A DNA stretch of 64,000 nucleotides from Nesterenkonia aurantiaca (GTDB taxonomy: Bacteria > Actinomycetota > Actinomycetes > Actinomycetales > Micrococcaceae). The translations under genes and the position numbers were made by a program. The stretch covers positions 1 through 64,000 of the forward strand of contig NZ_SOAN01000011.1 in assembly GCF_004364585.1 (NCBI RefSeq), in the 5' to 3' direction. The notes beneath the pieces are model-generated. The model was not told the origin of the DNA and ran no database searches. It saw only the letters and a list, made by a program, of their open reading frames with translations. Positions 52,061-59,830 of this stretch are shown piece after piece (within the stretch, counting starts at the first letter, position 1; each line of letters starts with the position of its first letter).

Positions 52061-52903
52061 ATGCGAACACAGACAACAGCGCTCGTAGGCATTTCCCACG
52101 GCACCTCATCAAAGCGCGGCCAGGCCGTGGTGCGTCAGCTCATCGACGACGTCGCCCACCGGCTCCACGCCCCAGCGTCACCTGCGAGTCCATCCGAGAC
52201 TCCACCGGACGTTTCTTCCGAGACCCCGCCCAAGACTTCGCCAGGGATTCCACCGGCGAGCCCGCCCACCGTGCGACTCGGCCACGTCGACGTGCAGCAG
52301 CCCGACGTTGACGCCACCCTGGGCAGCCTTCCTGCGGGCATGGGTGCGACCATCGTGCCGCTGCTGCTCTCCACCGGGTTCCACGTCAACGTGGATCTGC
52401 GCGAGGCGATGCAGAACCTCACCCGACCGGCCACGCTGTGCCGCGCGCTCGGCCCCGATGGTCGACTGACCGAGCTGCTGGCTCATCGGCTGGGGGAGAT
52501 CGGCGCCGATCCCGACCGGGACATCATCATCCTCGGCGCGGCAGGCTCCTCCGACGGCTCGGCGGTCCGCGACTGCGAGACCGCCGCCGCGATGCTCGGG
52601 AGCCATCTCGGAGTCGAGGTCCACGAGTCCTATCTCTCCTTCGCGCAGCCCAGCGTCACCGCGGCGGTGGCGCGTGCCCGCGCCGAGCGCCCTGGGCGGC
52701 GCGTGGTGGTGGCGAGCTATCTGCTGGCCCCGGGCTACTTTCAGACCCTGCTCGAATCGGCCGGCGCCGACCTGACCGCCGAGCCGCTGCTGGCTTCCGG
52801 TCGCCCCACGGCTCCGGCGCAGCTCGTCGACCTCGTGCTGGAGCGGTATTCCAAAGCCGTCCCCGTGCCGGCCTCCGCACCCCAGCCGCAGGAGGCGTCA
52901 TGA
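52061..52903 (+). CDS. Sirohydrochlorin ferrochelatase/CbiX-type chelatase
   Basis: A 280-residue two-lobe chelatase of the CbiX/SirB family. The metal-binding His is in VGISHGTSS, and the second lobe has VVASYLLAPGYFQTLL. It inserts iron into sirohydrochlorin to make siroheme (cobalt insertion is the alternative). Context with sulfite reductase and uroporphyrinogen methyltransferase favours siroheme. Residues about 37-70 are a Pro/Ser/Thr-rich insert with repeated SETPP-like units, not part of the fold. It overlaps the sulfurtransferase gene by ATGA. Confidence 0.83.
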   Translation: MRTQTTALVGISHGTSSKRGQAVVRQLIDDVAHRLHAPASPASPSETPPDVSSETPPKTSPGIPPASPPTVRLGHVDVQQPDVDATLGSLPAGMGATIVPLLLSTGFHVNVDLREAMQNLTRPATLCRALGPDGRLTELLAHRLGEIGADPDRDIIILGAAGSSDGSAVRDCETAAAMLGSHLGVEVHESYLSFAQPSVTAAVARARAERPGRRVVVASYLLAPGYFQTLLESAGADLTAEPLLASGRPTAPAQLVDLVLERYSKAVPVPASAPQPQEAS

Positions 52904-53736
52904 CCGGCGTGCCCACCTTGCCCGAGGTCAGCATCACCGTGGAGGAGCTCCGCGCCCTCCAGCGCACCGGTGCGCCGCTGACGCTGCTCGATGTCCGATG
53001 GCGGCAAGACCGCCCAGAAGGGCTTCCCGAATACCTGGCTGGGCACATCCCGGGTGCGGTGTTCGTCGACCTGGAATACGAGCTCAGCGCCCCGGACCGG
53101 CCCGCAGGGGATGGCGCGCATCCGCTGCCCGACCCTGCCGCGTTCCAGGAGTCGGTGCGCCGCTGGGGCATTGGTCCGGAGGACACCGTGGTGGTCTATG
53201 ACGACCTGAAGAACTTCTCCTCGGCGCGCGCCTGGTGGCTGCTGCGCCATGCGGGCCTTGCCGATGTGCGGGTGCTCGACGGCTCGCTGCGCGCCTGGGT
53301 CCAGGCCGGGCATGCCCTCGCTGAGGGCTTCGAGCTGCCTGTGGCCACGGAGGCGGAGATCAGGTTCGGGGCGATGAAGACCGCGGACCTGGATGAGATC
53401 GCGGCCCTCGGATCCGAGGCGCAGCTGATCGACGCCCGATCCGCCCAGCGCTACGCCGGTGACGGGCGCATCCCGGGGGCGCTGAACGCGCCGGTCGCCG
53501 GGAACGTCGACGACCATGGACGGCTGCTCCCGGCTGCCCAGCTGCAGCAGTGCTACCTGGAGCTCGGGGTGAAGCCCGGGGTCCCCGTCTACTGCTACTG
53601 CGCCTCCGGAGTCCACTCCGCGTACGCGGTGCTCGCGCTCAGCGCGGCGGGCTTTGACCCGGTGCTCTTCCCCGGAGGATTCGGCCAGTGGGTCCACGGG
53701 GGAGACCACACAGTTCACCCCACTCTTCGTACCTGA
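52900..53736 (+). CDS. Sulfurtransferase (thiosulfate/3-mercaptopyruvate type, tandem rhodanese)
   Basis: A 278-residue protein of two rhodanese domains. The first, inactive domain begins LTLLDVRWRQ; the second has the active-site Cys in VYCYCASGVHSAYAV. The loop after Cys (A-S-G-V-H) resembles neither the classical thiosulfate (C-R-K-G-V-T) nor mercaptopyruvate (C-G-S-G-V-T) loop exactly, so donor choice is uncertain. The ATG at 52900 overlaps the chelatase stop. The stop lies within the 5' arm of the inverted repeat before the riboswitch. Confidence 0.82.
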   Translation: MTGVPTLPEVSITVEELRALQRTGAPLTLLDVRWRQDRPEGLPEYLAGHIPGAVFVDLEYELSAPDRPAGDGAHPLPDPAAFQESVRRWGIGPEDTVVVYDDLKNFSSARAWWLLRHAGLADVRVLDGSLRAWVQAGHALAEGFELPVATEAEIRFGAMKTADLDEIAALGSEAQLIDARSAQRYAGDGRIPGALNAPVAGNVDDHGRLLPAAQLQQCYLELGVKPGVPVYCYCASGVHSAYAVLALSAAGFDPVLFPGGFGQWVHGGDHTVHPTLRT

Positions 53737-53770
53737 ACTTTAATGACACATATATTTGATAAGTTCAGGT
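53731..53770. promoter_or_regulatory. Perfect 10-bp inverted repeat before the cysI leader
   Basis: ACCTGAACTT (53731-53740) is exactly mirrored by AAGTTCAGGT (53761-53770) around a 20-base AT-rich spacer. It overlaps the sulfurtransferase stop codon and precedes a TATTTT -10-like element at 53774-53779. It may be an operator for a sulfur regulator, sharing AAGTTCA with the repeats at 52002-52020, or a weak terminator. Confidence 0.5.
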
Positions 53771-53813
53771 TTGTATTTTAGTGTGGAGTATCGCACCGCA
53801 CGAGGGCGACCAA

Positions 53814-53904
53814 CCATCCAGAGCGGCTGAGAGACCTGGCTCGACGACGCCGCAGCAACCCGGAACCGCATGCACATGCCGGGTGCTCACGCCGGGAACG
53901 ATGG
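53814..53904 (+). ncRNA. SAM-I (S-box)-like riboswitch
   Basis: The S-box core is visible: CCAGAGCGGCTGAGAGACC, then TGGCTCGACGACGCCGCAGC and AACC, followed by a GC-rich P3/P4 part. Closing helix P1 is CCATC (53814-53818) with GATGG (53900-53904). The right side of P1 overlaps the first bases of the GGAGG ribosome site (53903-53907) of cysI. Ligand-stabilised P1 would hide the site, so control is probably at translation initiation, shutting sulfate reduction when SAM is plentiful. Assignment rests on core pattern and context; a covariance-model score was not available. Confidence 0.8.
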
Positions 53905-53911
53905 AGGCATT

Positions 53912-55684
53912 TTGTCGACCGATACAGCTACCACGACCGCCGCCAGCAGGCGGCCCGACCGTTCATCCCCACGGCCTAACGGCCAGTGGAAGATCGACGG
54001 CAAGGACCCGCTGAACCACAACGAGGAGCTCAAGCAGGCCGACGACGGCCTGAACGTCCGCGAGCGGATCGAACAGGTCTACTCCAAGGAGGGCTCCGAC
54101 TCGATCCACTCCGATGACCTGCGCGGCCGCTTCCGCTGGTGGGGCCTCTACACCCAGCGACGCCCCGGAGTCCCCGCCGGTGCGCACAACTCGCTGCCCC
54201 CGGAGGAGGTCGACGACAAGTACTTCATGCTCCGGGTCCGGATCGACGGCGGCGCACTGACCACCGAGCAGCTGCGCGTGGTCGGTCAGATCGCCGTGGA
54301 CTTCGCCCGCAACACCGCGGACCTGACCGACCGGCAGAACATCCAGCTGCACTGGGTGCAGGTCGAGGACGTCCCGGAGATCTGGCGCCGCCTTGAGTCC
54401 GTGGACCTGGGCACCACGGAGGCCTGCGGAGACGTTCCGCGGGTGATCCTGGGCTCTCCCGTGGCTGGGATCTGCGCAGAAGAGATCATCGACCCCTCTC
54501 CGGTGATCGCCGAGATCGCCCGCCGCTACATCGGGGACTCCACGCTCTCGAACCTCCCACGCAAGTACAAGACCGCGATCACCGGACACCCCAGCCAGGA
54601 CGTGGTCCACGAGATCAACGACTTCGGCCTGGTCGGCGTCGTCCACCCCGAACACGGCCCGGGCTACGACGTCTGGGTCGGCGGGGGACTCTCCACCAAC
54701 CCCCGGCTCGCCGAACGCCTCGGGGTCTTCACCACCGAGGACGAGGCGCCGGATGTGTGGCACGCGGTGACCCAGGTCTTCCGCGACTACGGCTACCGAC
54801 GGCTGCGGCAGAAGGCCAGATTGAAGTTCCTGCTCAATGACTGGGGCCCGGAGAAGTTCCGGCAGGTCGTCGAGGACGAATACCTGGGCCACCGGCTCCG
54901 GGACGGGCTGCCTGCTCCCGCGCCGAGCCGCCCAGGGGACCACGTAGGCGTCCACCGGCAGAAGGACGGGCGCTACTACATCGGCGCCGCTCCCGTCGTT
55001 GGCCGGGTCAACGGGGAGCTGCTGGTGAAGCTGGCCGAGCTGCTGGAGGCCAACGGGTCTCACCGGCTGCGCACCACCCCGCACCAGAAGCTCGTGGTGC
55101 TCGACGTGCCCGAGCAGAACCTTGCCACGGTCAAGGCCGGGCTGAGCGACCTGGGTCTCGACCCCGATCCCACGGTCTTCCGCCGATCCACGATGGCCTG
55201 CACTGGCATCGAGTTCTGCAAGCTGGCGATCGTGGAGACCAAGACCACCGCCCAGAAGACGATCTCCGCACTGGAGATCCGGCTCGCGGACGTGGCCGAT
55301 CAGCTTCCCGAGCGGCTCACCCTGCACATCAACGGCTGCCCGAACTCCTGTGCCCGCATCCAGACCGCCGACATCGGGCTGAAGGGACAGCTGCTGCCCG
55401 ACCCCGACGGCGAGAAGACGCCCGGCTTCCAGGTCCACCTGGGCGGTGGGCTGGCCTCCTCCGATCGGGAGGATCCAGGGCTCGGACGGACGGTCCGCGG
55501 CCTGAAGGTCACCGTGGAGGGGCTGGTCGACTACACCGAGGCGCTGATCCGTCGCTACCTGCGCACTCGGGACAGCTCCAGCGAGTCCTTCGCAGCCTGG
55601 GCCCACCGGGTGGAGGAGGGTCAGCTGCAGCTGGAGGAACCAGAGCCGCAGCTGCAGGAACCCGCGAAGGGGGCGGTCTCATGA
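53912..55684 (+). CDS. cysI: Ferredoxin-dependent assimilatory sulfite reductase
   Basis: A 590-residue siroheme/[4Fe-4S] reductase. Cluster and siroheme cysteines lie in MACTGIEFCKLA and HINGCPNSCARIQ. It reduces sulfite to sulfide with six electrons, here probably from FdxA and FprA encoded downstream. The TTG at 53912 follows GGAGG by four bases; an in-frame ATG at 53870 would lie inside the riboswitch. The enzyme family includes nitrite reductases, but neighbours fix sulfite as substrate. The C-terminal tail is Glu/Gln-rich. It overlaps cysH by ATGA. Confidence 0.93.
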   Translation: MSTDTATTTAASRRPDRSSPRPNGQWKIDGKDPLNHNEELKQADDGLNVRERIEQVYSKEGSDSIHSDDLRGRFRWWGLYTQRRPGVPAGAHNSLPPEEVDDKYFMLRVRIDGGALTTEQLRVVGQIAVDFARNTADLTDRQNIQLHWVQVEDVPEIWRRLESVDLGTTEACGDVPRVILGSPVAGICAEEIIDPSPVIAEIARRYIGDSTLSNLPRKYKTAITGHPSQDVVHEINDFGLVGVVHPEHGPGYDVWVGGGLSTNPRLAERLGVFTTEDEAPDVWHAVTQVFRDYGYRRLRQKARLKFLLNDWGPEKFRQVVEDEYLGHRLRDGLPAPAPSRPGDHVGVHRQKDGRYYIGAAPVVGRVNGELLVKLAELLEANGSHRLRTTPHQKLVVLDVPEQNLATVKAGLSDLGLDPDPTVFRRSTMACTGIEFCKLAIVETKTTAQKTISALEIRLADVADQLPERLTLHINGCPNSCARIQTADIGLKGQLLPDPDGEKTPGFQVHLGGGLASSDREDPGLGRTVRGLKVTVEGLVDYTEALIRRYLRTRDSSSESFAAWAHRVEEGQLQLEEPEPQLQEPAKGAVS

Positions 55685-56475
55685 CGGACCCGACCCCGAG
55701 CACCAGCCGCTCCACCAGCAGCGTCAGCTCGACCAGAACCGCCAGTTCCAGCACCGACCTCACCACCAGTGCCGACGCGTCCCGAGAACTCGCCGCATCC
55801 GGGGCTGATGCGCTGGGCGTGGAGGCCCGCGCTGAGGACGTCATCGCCTGGGTGGCCGAGAACTTCTCCGCCCGTGAGGTCGCGGTGGCCTGCTCCATGC
55901 AGGACTCGGTCCTGCCGGCCCTGGTCGCCGACCAGCTTCCCAGTGTGGACGTGCTGTTCCTGGAGACCGGATATCACTTCGTGGAGACCATCGCTGCACG
56001 CAATGAGGTGGCTCGCGCGCTCGACGTCACCGTCGTCGATGTCCTGCCCCGGCTCAGCGTGGCCGAGCAGGACCGCGTCCACGGCAAGGACCTCTTCAAG
56101 ACCGATCCGGCCGCCTGCTGCCGGATGCGCAAGATGGACCCGCTGGGCGAGGTGCTCACCGGCTACCGGCTCTGGTTCACCGGCGTCCGCCGCGACGAGG
56201 CACCCACCAGGGTCGACACGCCCCTGGTCACCTGGGACGAACTGCATGGCCTGATCAAGGTCAACCCGCTGGCCACCTGGAGCTTCGATGACCTGGTGGA
56301 GCATTCGCAGCGCAACGGCCTGCCGGTGAACCCGCTGCTCGACAACGGCTACCCCTCCATCGGGTGCAAGCCCTGCACCCTCCCGGTGGCGCCGGGGGAG
56401 GATCCTCGCTCGGGCCGCTGGGCCGGATCCGGGAAGGTCGAATGCGGCATCCACACCACCGAGGCGACGGCCTAG
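55681..56475 (+). CDS. cysH: Adenylylsulfate (APS) reductase, Fe-S type
   Basis: A 264-residue PAPS/APS reductase. The presence of Cys146-Cys147 and Cys229/Cys232 shows the [4Fe-4S] type that uses APS directly; the catalytic Cys255 is in KVECGIH. The PP-loop-like start is VACSMQDSVLPAL. It reduces APS to sulfite with thioredoxin. Residues 1-45 are a Ser/Thr-rich tail. Absence of an APS kinase gene in the locus agrees with direct APS reduction. Confidence 0.93.
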   Translation: MTDPTPSTSRSTSSVSSTRTASSSTDLTTSADASRELAASGADALGVEARAEDVIAWVAENFSAREVAVACSMQDSVLPALVADQLPSVDVLFLETGYHFVETIAARNEVARALDVTVVDVLPRLSVAEQDRVHGKDLFKTDPAACCRMRKMDPLGEVLTGYRLWFTGVRRDEAPTRVDTPLVTWDELHGLIKVNPLATWSFDDLVEHSQRNGLPVNPLLDNGYPSIGCKPCTLPVAPGEDPRSGRWAGSGKVECGIHTTEATA

Positions 56476-56592
56476 CCGCACCCGCCGCGGGGCGCCCCCA
56501 GCCCTGCAGACGCTCCACCGACTCCCCGGCGGTGGCGGCGTCGTCTGACCGACCATCCTCTGCCCCGCCTGACCATACCGAAAGGCCCCCTC

Positions 56593-57534
56593 ATGACCAG
56601 TGCTCTCTCCGCTGAGGCACCGACCGCTCCGCCGGCACCTGCGGGCACCGCGGTGCTGGCACGACTTGAAGCCGAAGCGATCCATATCATCCGTGAGGTC
56701 GTGGCGGAGTTCGATCGCCCCGCGATGCTCTTCTCCGGCGGCAAGGATTCGGTGGTGATGCTCCACCTGGCGATCAAGGCGTTCGCTCCGGGTCCCGTCC
56801 CCTTCCCGGTGGTCCACATCGACACCGGGCACAACTTCCCCGAGGTCATCGAGTTCCGGGACCGCACCGTGGAGCGTCACGGTCTGCGCCTGGTGATCGG
56901 CTCGGTGAAGGAGCTCATCGACGCCGGCGCCCTGCAGGAACGCGCCGACGGAACCCGCAACCCGCTGCAGACCGTGCCGCTGCTGAACACCATCGCGGAG
57001 CACCGGTTCGATGCGCTCTTCGGCGGTGCGCGCCGTGATGAGGACCGGGCCCGGGCCAAGGAACGGATCCTCTCGCTGCGCGATGAGTTCGGCCAGTGGG
57101 ATCCGCGCAACCAGCGTCCGGAGCTGTGGAACCTCTACAACGGTCGGCACCGGCCCGGTCAGCATGTCCGCGCCTTCCCGATCAGCAACTGGACCGAGCT
57201 CGACATCTGGCGCTACATCGCGCTCGAGGACATTGCGCTGCCCTCGCTCTACTACGCCCACGAACGTGAGGTCTTCCACCGCGACAGCATGGTCCGCGCC
57301 GTCGGACCACACAGCCTGCCCGGGGAGCACGAACCCGTCGAACGGCTCTGGGTGCGCTACCGGACCGTGGGGGATATGTCCTGCACCGGCGCCGTGCGCT
57401 CTCGCGCCACCACCAATGACCTGGTCCTGAACGAGGTCGCCAGCGCGACGGTCACCGAGCGCGGAGCCACCCGCGCCGATGACCGGCTCAGCGAGGCCGC
57501 CATGGAGGACCGCAAGAAGGACGGATACTTCTGA
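56593..57534 (+). CDS. cysD: Sulfate adenylyltransferase subunit 2
   Basis: A 313-residue ATP sulfurylase small subunit. The PP-loop is MLFSGGKDSVVMLHLA, and ISNWTELDIWRYI is the usual downstream signature. With CysN it makes APS from sulfate and ATP. AAAGG lies before the ATG. The 117-base gap after cysH is the largest in the operon and holds GC-rich sequence without a gene. The stop overlaps the cysN start by one base. Confidence 0.95.
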   Translation: MTSALSAEAPTAPPAPAGTAVLARLEAEAIHIIREVVAEFDRPAMLFSGGKDSVVMLHLAIKAFAPGPVPFPVVHIDTGHNFPEVIEFRDRTVERHGLRLVIGSVKELIDAGALQERADGTRNPLQTVPLLNTIAEHRFDALFGGARRDEDRARAKERILSLRDEFGQWDPRNQRPELWNLYNGRHRPGQHVRAFPISNWTELDIWRYIALEDIALPSLYYAHEREVFHRDSMVRAVGPHSLPGEHEPVERLWVRYRTVGDMSCTGAVRSRATTNDLVLNEVASATVTERGATRADDRLSEAAMEDRKKDGYF

Positions 57535-59003
57535 TGACCCACACACCCACTCCGGGCACGCTGCTGCGCCTGGCGACCGCCGGAAGCGTCGACGACGGCA
57601 AATCCACCCTGGTCGGCCGGCTGCTCCACGACGCCCACGCCATCCTCTCCGACCAGCTCGCCGCCGTGACCCGCAGCTCCGCGGAGCGAGGCTTCGGCGC
57701 CGCCCCGGCGGGCTCTGACACCCGGGACGACCCCGACGCCGGGCCGGCGCTGGACCTCGCGCTGCTGACCGACGGGCTGCGCGATGAGCGCGAGCAGGGC
57801 ATCACCATCGACGTGGCCTACCGCTACTTCGCCACCGATCGGCGCAGCTTCGTGCTCGCTGACTGCCCCGGCCACGTCCAGTACACCCGCAACACCGTCA
57901 CCGGCGCCTCGACCGCCGATGCCGTGGTGCTGCTGGTGGACGTGCGCCACGGCGTCGTCGAGCAGACCCGCAGGCATCTCGCCGTGGCCACCCTGCTGCG
58001 GGTCGAGCATGTGATCGTCGCGGTCAACAAGATCGACGCGGTGGACTACAGCGAGGAGGCCTTCCGCGCGGTGGAGCGTGACATCGTCCAGGTCTCCCGG
58101 GAGCTGCGCGGCCCTGAGCGGACCGGGTCCCCAGGCGGCCCCGAGCCGATCGTCGTGCCGGTCTCCGCGCTGCACGGCGACAACGTCGTCACCACCTCCA
58201 CCCGCACCCCCTGGTACACACCGCACACCCCGGGTACCTCGGCGTACAGCGGACAGGCGCTGCTGCCGATCCTGGAACAGCTCCCCGACGCCGACGCCTC
58301 TGCGCGCCGGACCGAACCGCTGCGACTCCCGGTCCAGAGCGTCATCCGCGCCCACGGCGGCTACCGGGGTTATGCGGGGCAGATCGCCGCGGGGACACTG
58401 CGGGTCGGCGACACGGTGCGGATCCAGCCCGGCATCCAGCTCACCCAGGTCACGGGACTGGAACGCACCACGCTGCAGGAGCAGCACGCCGCTGAGACGT
58501 CGACAGCAGGGACATCCGCCACGGCATCAGAGGTAGCCGCGGCGGGGGAGTCGCTGACCATCCGCCTGGCCGGAGACCACGACGTCGCGCGTGGCAGCGT
58601 GCTCACCGATCCGCAGCGCCCCGCCGTCGAACTCGACGAGGTGACCCTGCAGGTGGCCTGGCTGCATCAACGGCCCGCTGTCGCTGGCAGCCGGGTGCTG
58701 TTCAAACACGGCACCGCCACGATCAAGGCCCTGGTCGCCGAGGTGAGCGATCGTCTCGATCTGAACACGCTGCGCTCCGGGCCGGCAGATCAGCTTCAGC
58801 TCAACGACATCGGCACCGTGACCCTCCGGCTCGCCTCGGTGCTTCCCGTGGATGACTACTCGGTCTCCAAACGCACCGGTGCCGGGCTGCTGATCGACCC
58901 CGCGGACGGCAACACCCTGGCCGCGGCGATGATCCACCTTCCCGATCCGCAGGACGCCGACGCGACCGCGCCGGACAGCGACGAAGATTGGCTGAACTCA
59001 TGA
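57534..59003 (+). CDS. cysN: Sulfate adenylyltransferase subunit 1 (GTPase)
   Basis: A 489-residue EF-Tu-like GTPase that drives APS formation by CysD. G-box motifs are GSVDDGKSTLVGRLL (P-loop), DEREQGITIDVAYR (switch I), DCPGHVQYTRN and VAVNKIDAVD. Two beta-barrel domains follow. There is no fused CysC kinase domain. An Ala/Thr/Glu-rich insert lies near residue 325. It overlaps cobA by ATGA. Confidence 0.95.
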   Translation: MTHTPTPGTLLRLATAGSVDDGKSTLVGRLLHDAHAILSDQLAAVTRSSAERGFGAAPAGSDTRDDPDAGPALDLALLTDGLRDEREQGITIDVAYRYFATDRRSFVLADCPGHVQYTRNTVTGASTADAVVLLVDVRHGVVEQTRRHLAVATLLRVEHVIVAVNKIDAVDYSEEAFRAVERDIVQVSRELRGPERTGSPGGPEPIVVPVSALHGDNVVTTSTRTPWYTPHTPGTSAYSGQALLPILEQLPDADASARRTEPLRLPVQSVIRAHGGYRGYAGQIAAGTLRVGDTVRIQPGIQLTQVTGLERTTLQEQHAAETSTAGTSATASEVAAAGESLTIRLAGDHDVARGSVLTDPQRPAVELDEVTLQVAWLHQRPAVAGSRVLFKHGTATIKALVAEVSDRLDLNTLRSGPADQLQLNDIGTVTLRLASVLPVDDYSVSKRTGAGLLIDPADGNTLAAAMIHLPDPQDADATAPDSDEDWLNS

Positions 59004-59830
59004 CCGGTACGACAAGCCCAACAATCGGTCTCGTCGCGCTCGTCGGAGGCGGGCCCGGCGACGACGCTCTGGTCACGGTCCGTGGTCGTGAGCTGCTCGG
59101 CCTCGCCGACGTCGTGATCGCCGACCGGCTTGGACCGCGCGGACTGCTCGAGGAACTCGCTCCGGACGTGGAGGTCATCGACGTGGGCAAGGCGCCGGGA
59201 AACCACGCCGCGACCCAGGATGAGATCAACGCCCTGCTGGTCACCCACGCGCTCGCCGGTCGTCGCGTGGTCCGGTTCAAGGGAGGCGATCCGTACATCC
59301 TGGGCCGCGGCTCGGAGGAGCGGGAGCACTGCCGCCGCTTCGGCATCGAGACCGAGGTAGTCCCGGGCATCACCTCGGCGATCGCGGTCCCGGCCGCCGC
59401 CGGGATACCGCTGACCCACCGCGGCCTCTCCCGGGGATTCACCGTGATCTCCGGGCATGAGGACCTCGACGTCGTGCCGCGTGCCTCCGGGCACACCCTG
59501 GTGATCCTGATGGGGGTCAAGACCCTCCGCCGCTCGGCCACGCAGCTGATGGTCCACGGCTTCGATGCCGAGACCCCGGTGGGCATCGTCGAGTCCGGCT
59601 GCACCCCGGAGCAGCGGGTGACGCTGGGCCGGCTCGGCGGGATCGCGGACCTGGCCGTTGAGCGCCGCGTCCAGAACCCCGCCGTGATCGTCGTCGGCGA
59701 CGTGGTCACCCTCGCCCACGACTGGCCACATTTCCCCGCTCCGACGATCCCCGCATCCAAGGTCCCCACATCCGAGATCCCCGCCCCTGCCATGGCAGGC
59801 GCTTCCCTGGAGAGATCCCACCATGACTGA
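59000..59830 (+). CDS. cobA: Uroporphyrinogen-III C-methyltransferase
   Basis: A 276-residue SUMT. The SAM-binding start is ALVGGGPGDDALVTVRG, followed by VVRFKGGDPYILGRG and PGITSAIAVPAAAGIPLTHR. It makes precorrin-2, the precursor of siroheme needed by CysI. The N-terminal precorrin-2 dehydrogenase/ferrochelatase part of CysG is absent; the chelatase is supplied at 52061, while no dehydrogenase is seen in the window. It overlaps cysN and fprA. Confidence 0.92.
   Translation: MTGTTSPTIGLVALVGGGPGDDALVTVRGRELLGLADVVIADRLGPRGLLEELAPDVEVIDVGKAPGNHAATQDEINALLVTHALAGRRVVRFKGGDPYILGRGSEEREHCRRFGIETEVVPGITSAIAVPAAAGIPLTHRGLSRGFTVISGHEDLDVVPRASGHTLVILMGVKTLRRSATQLMVHGFDAETPVGIVESGCTPEQRVTLGRLGGIADLAVERRVQNPAVIVVGDVVTLAHDWPHFPAPTIPASKVPTSEIPAPAMAGASLERSHHD

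Noticed and set aside
52438-53736. A 432-residue sulfurtransferase with a long N-terminal extension
   Set aside because: The first 154 residues are an Arg/Gly/Ala-rich frame shadow of the chelatase gene; the rhodanese fold starts at the ATG at 52900.
53870-53911. ATG at 53870 as the cysI start
   Set aside because: It lies inside the riboswitch aptamer; the TTG at 53912 follows the GGAGG site and leaves the leader untranslated.
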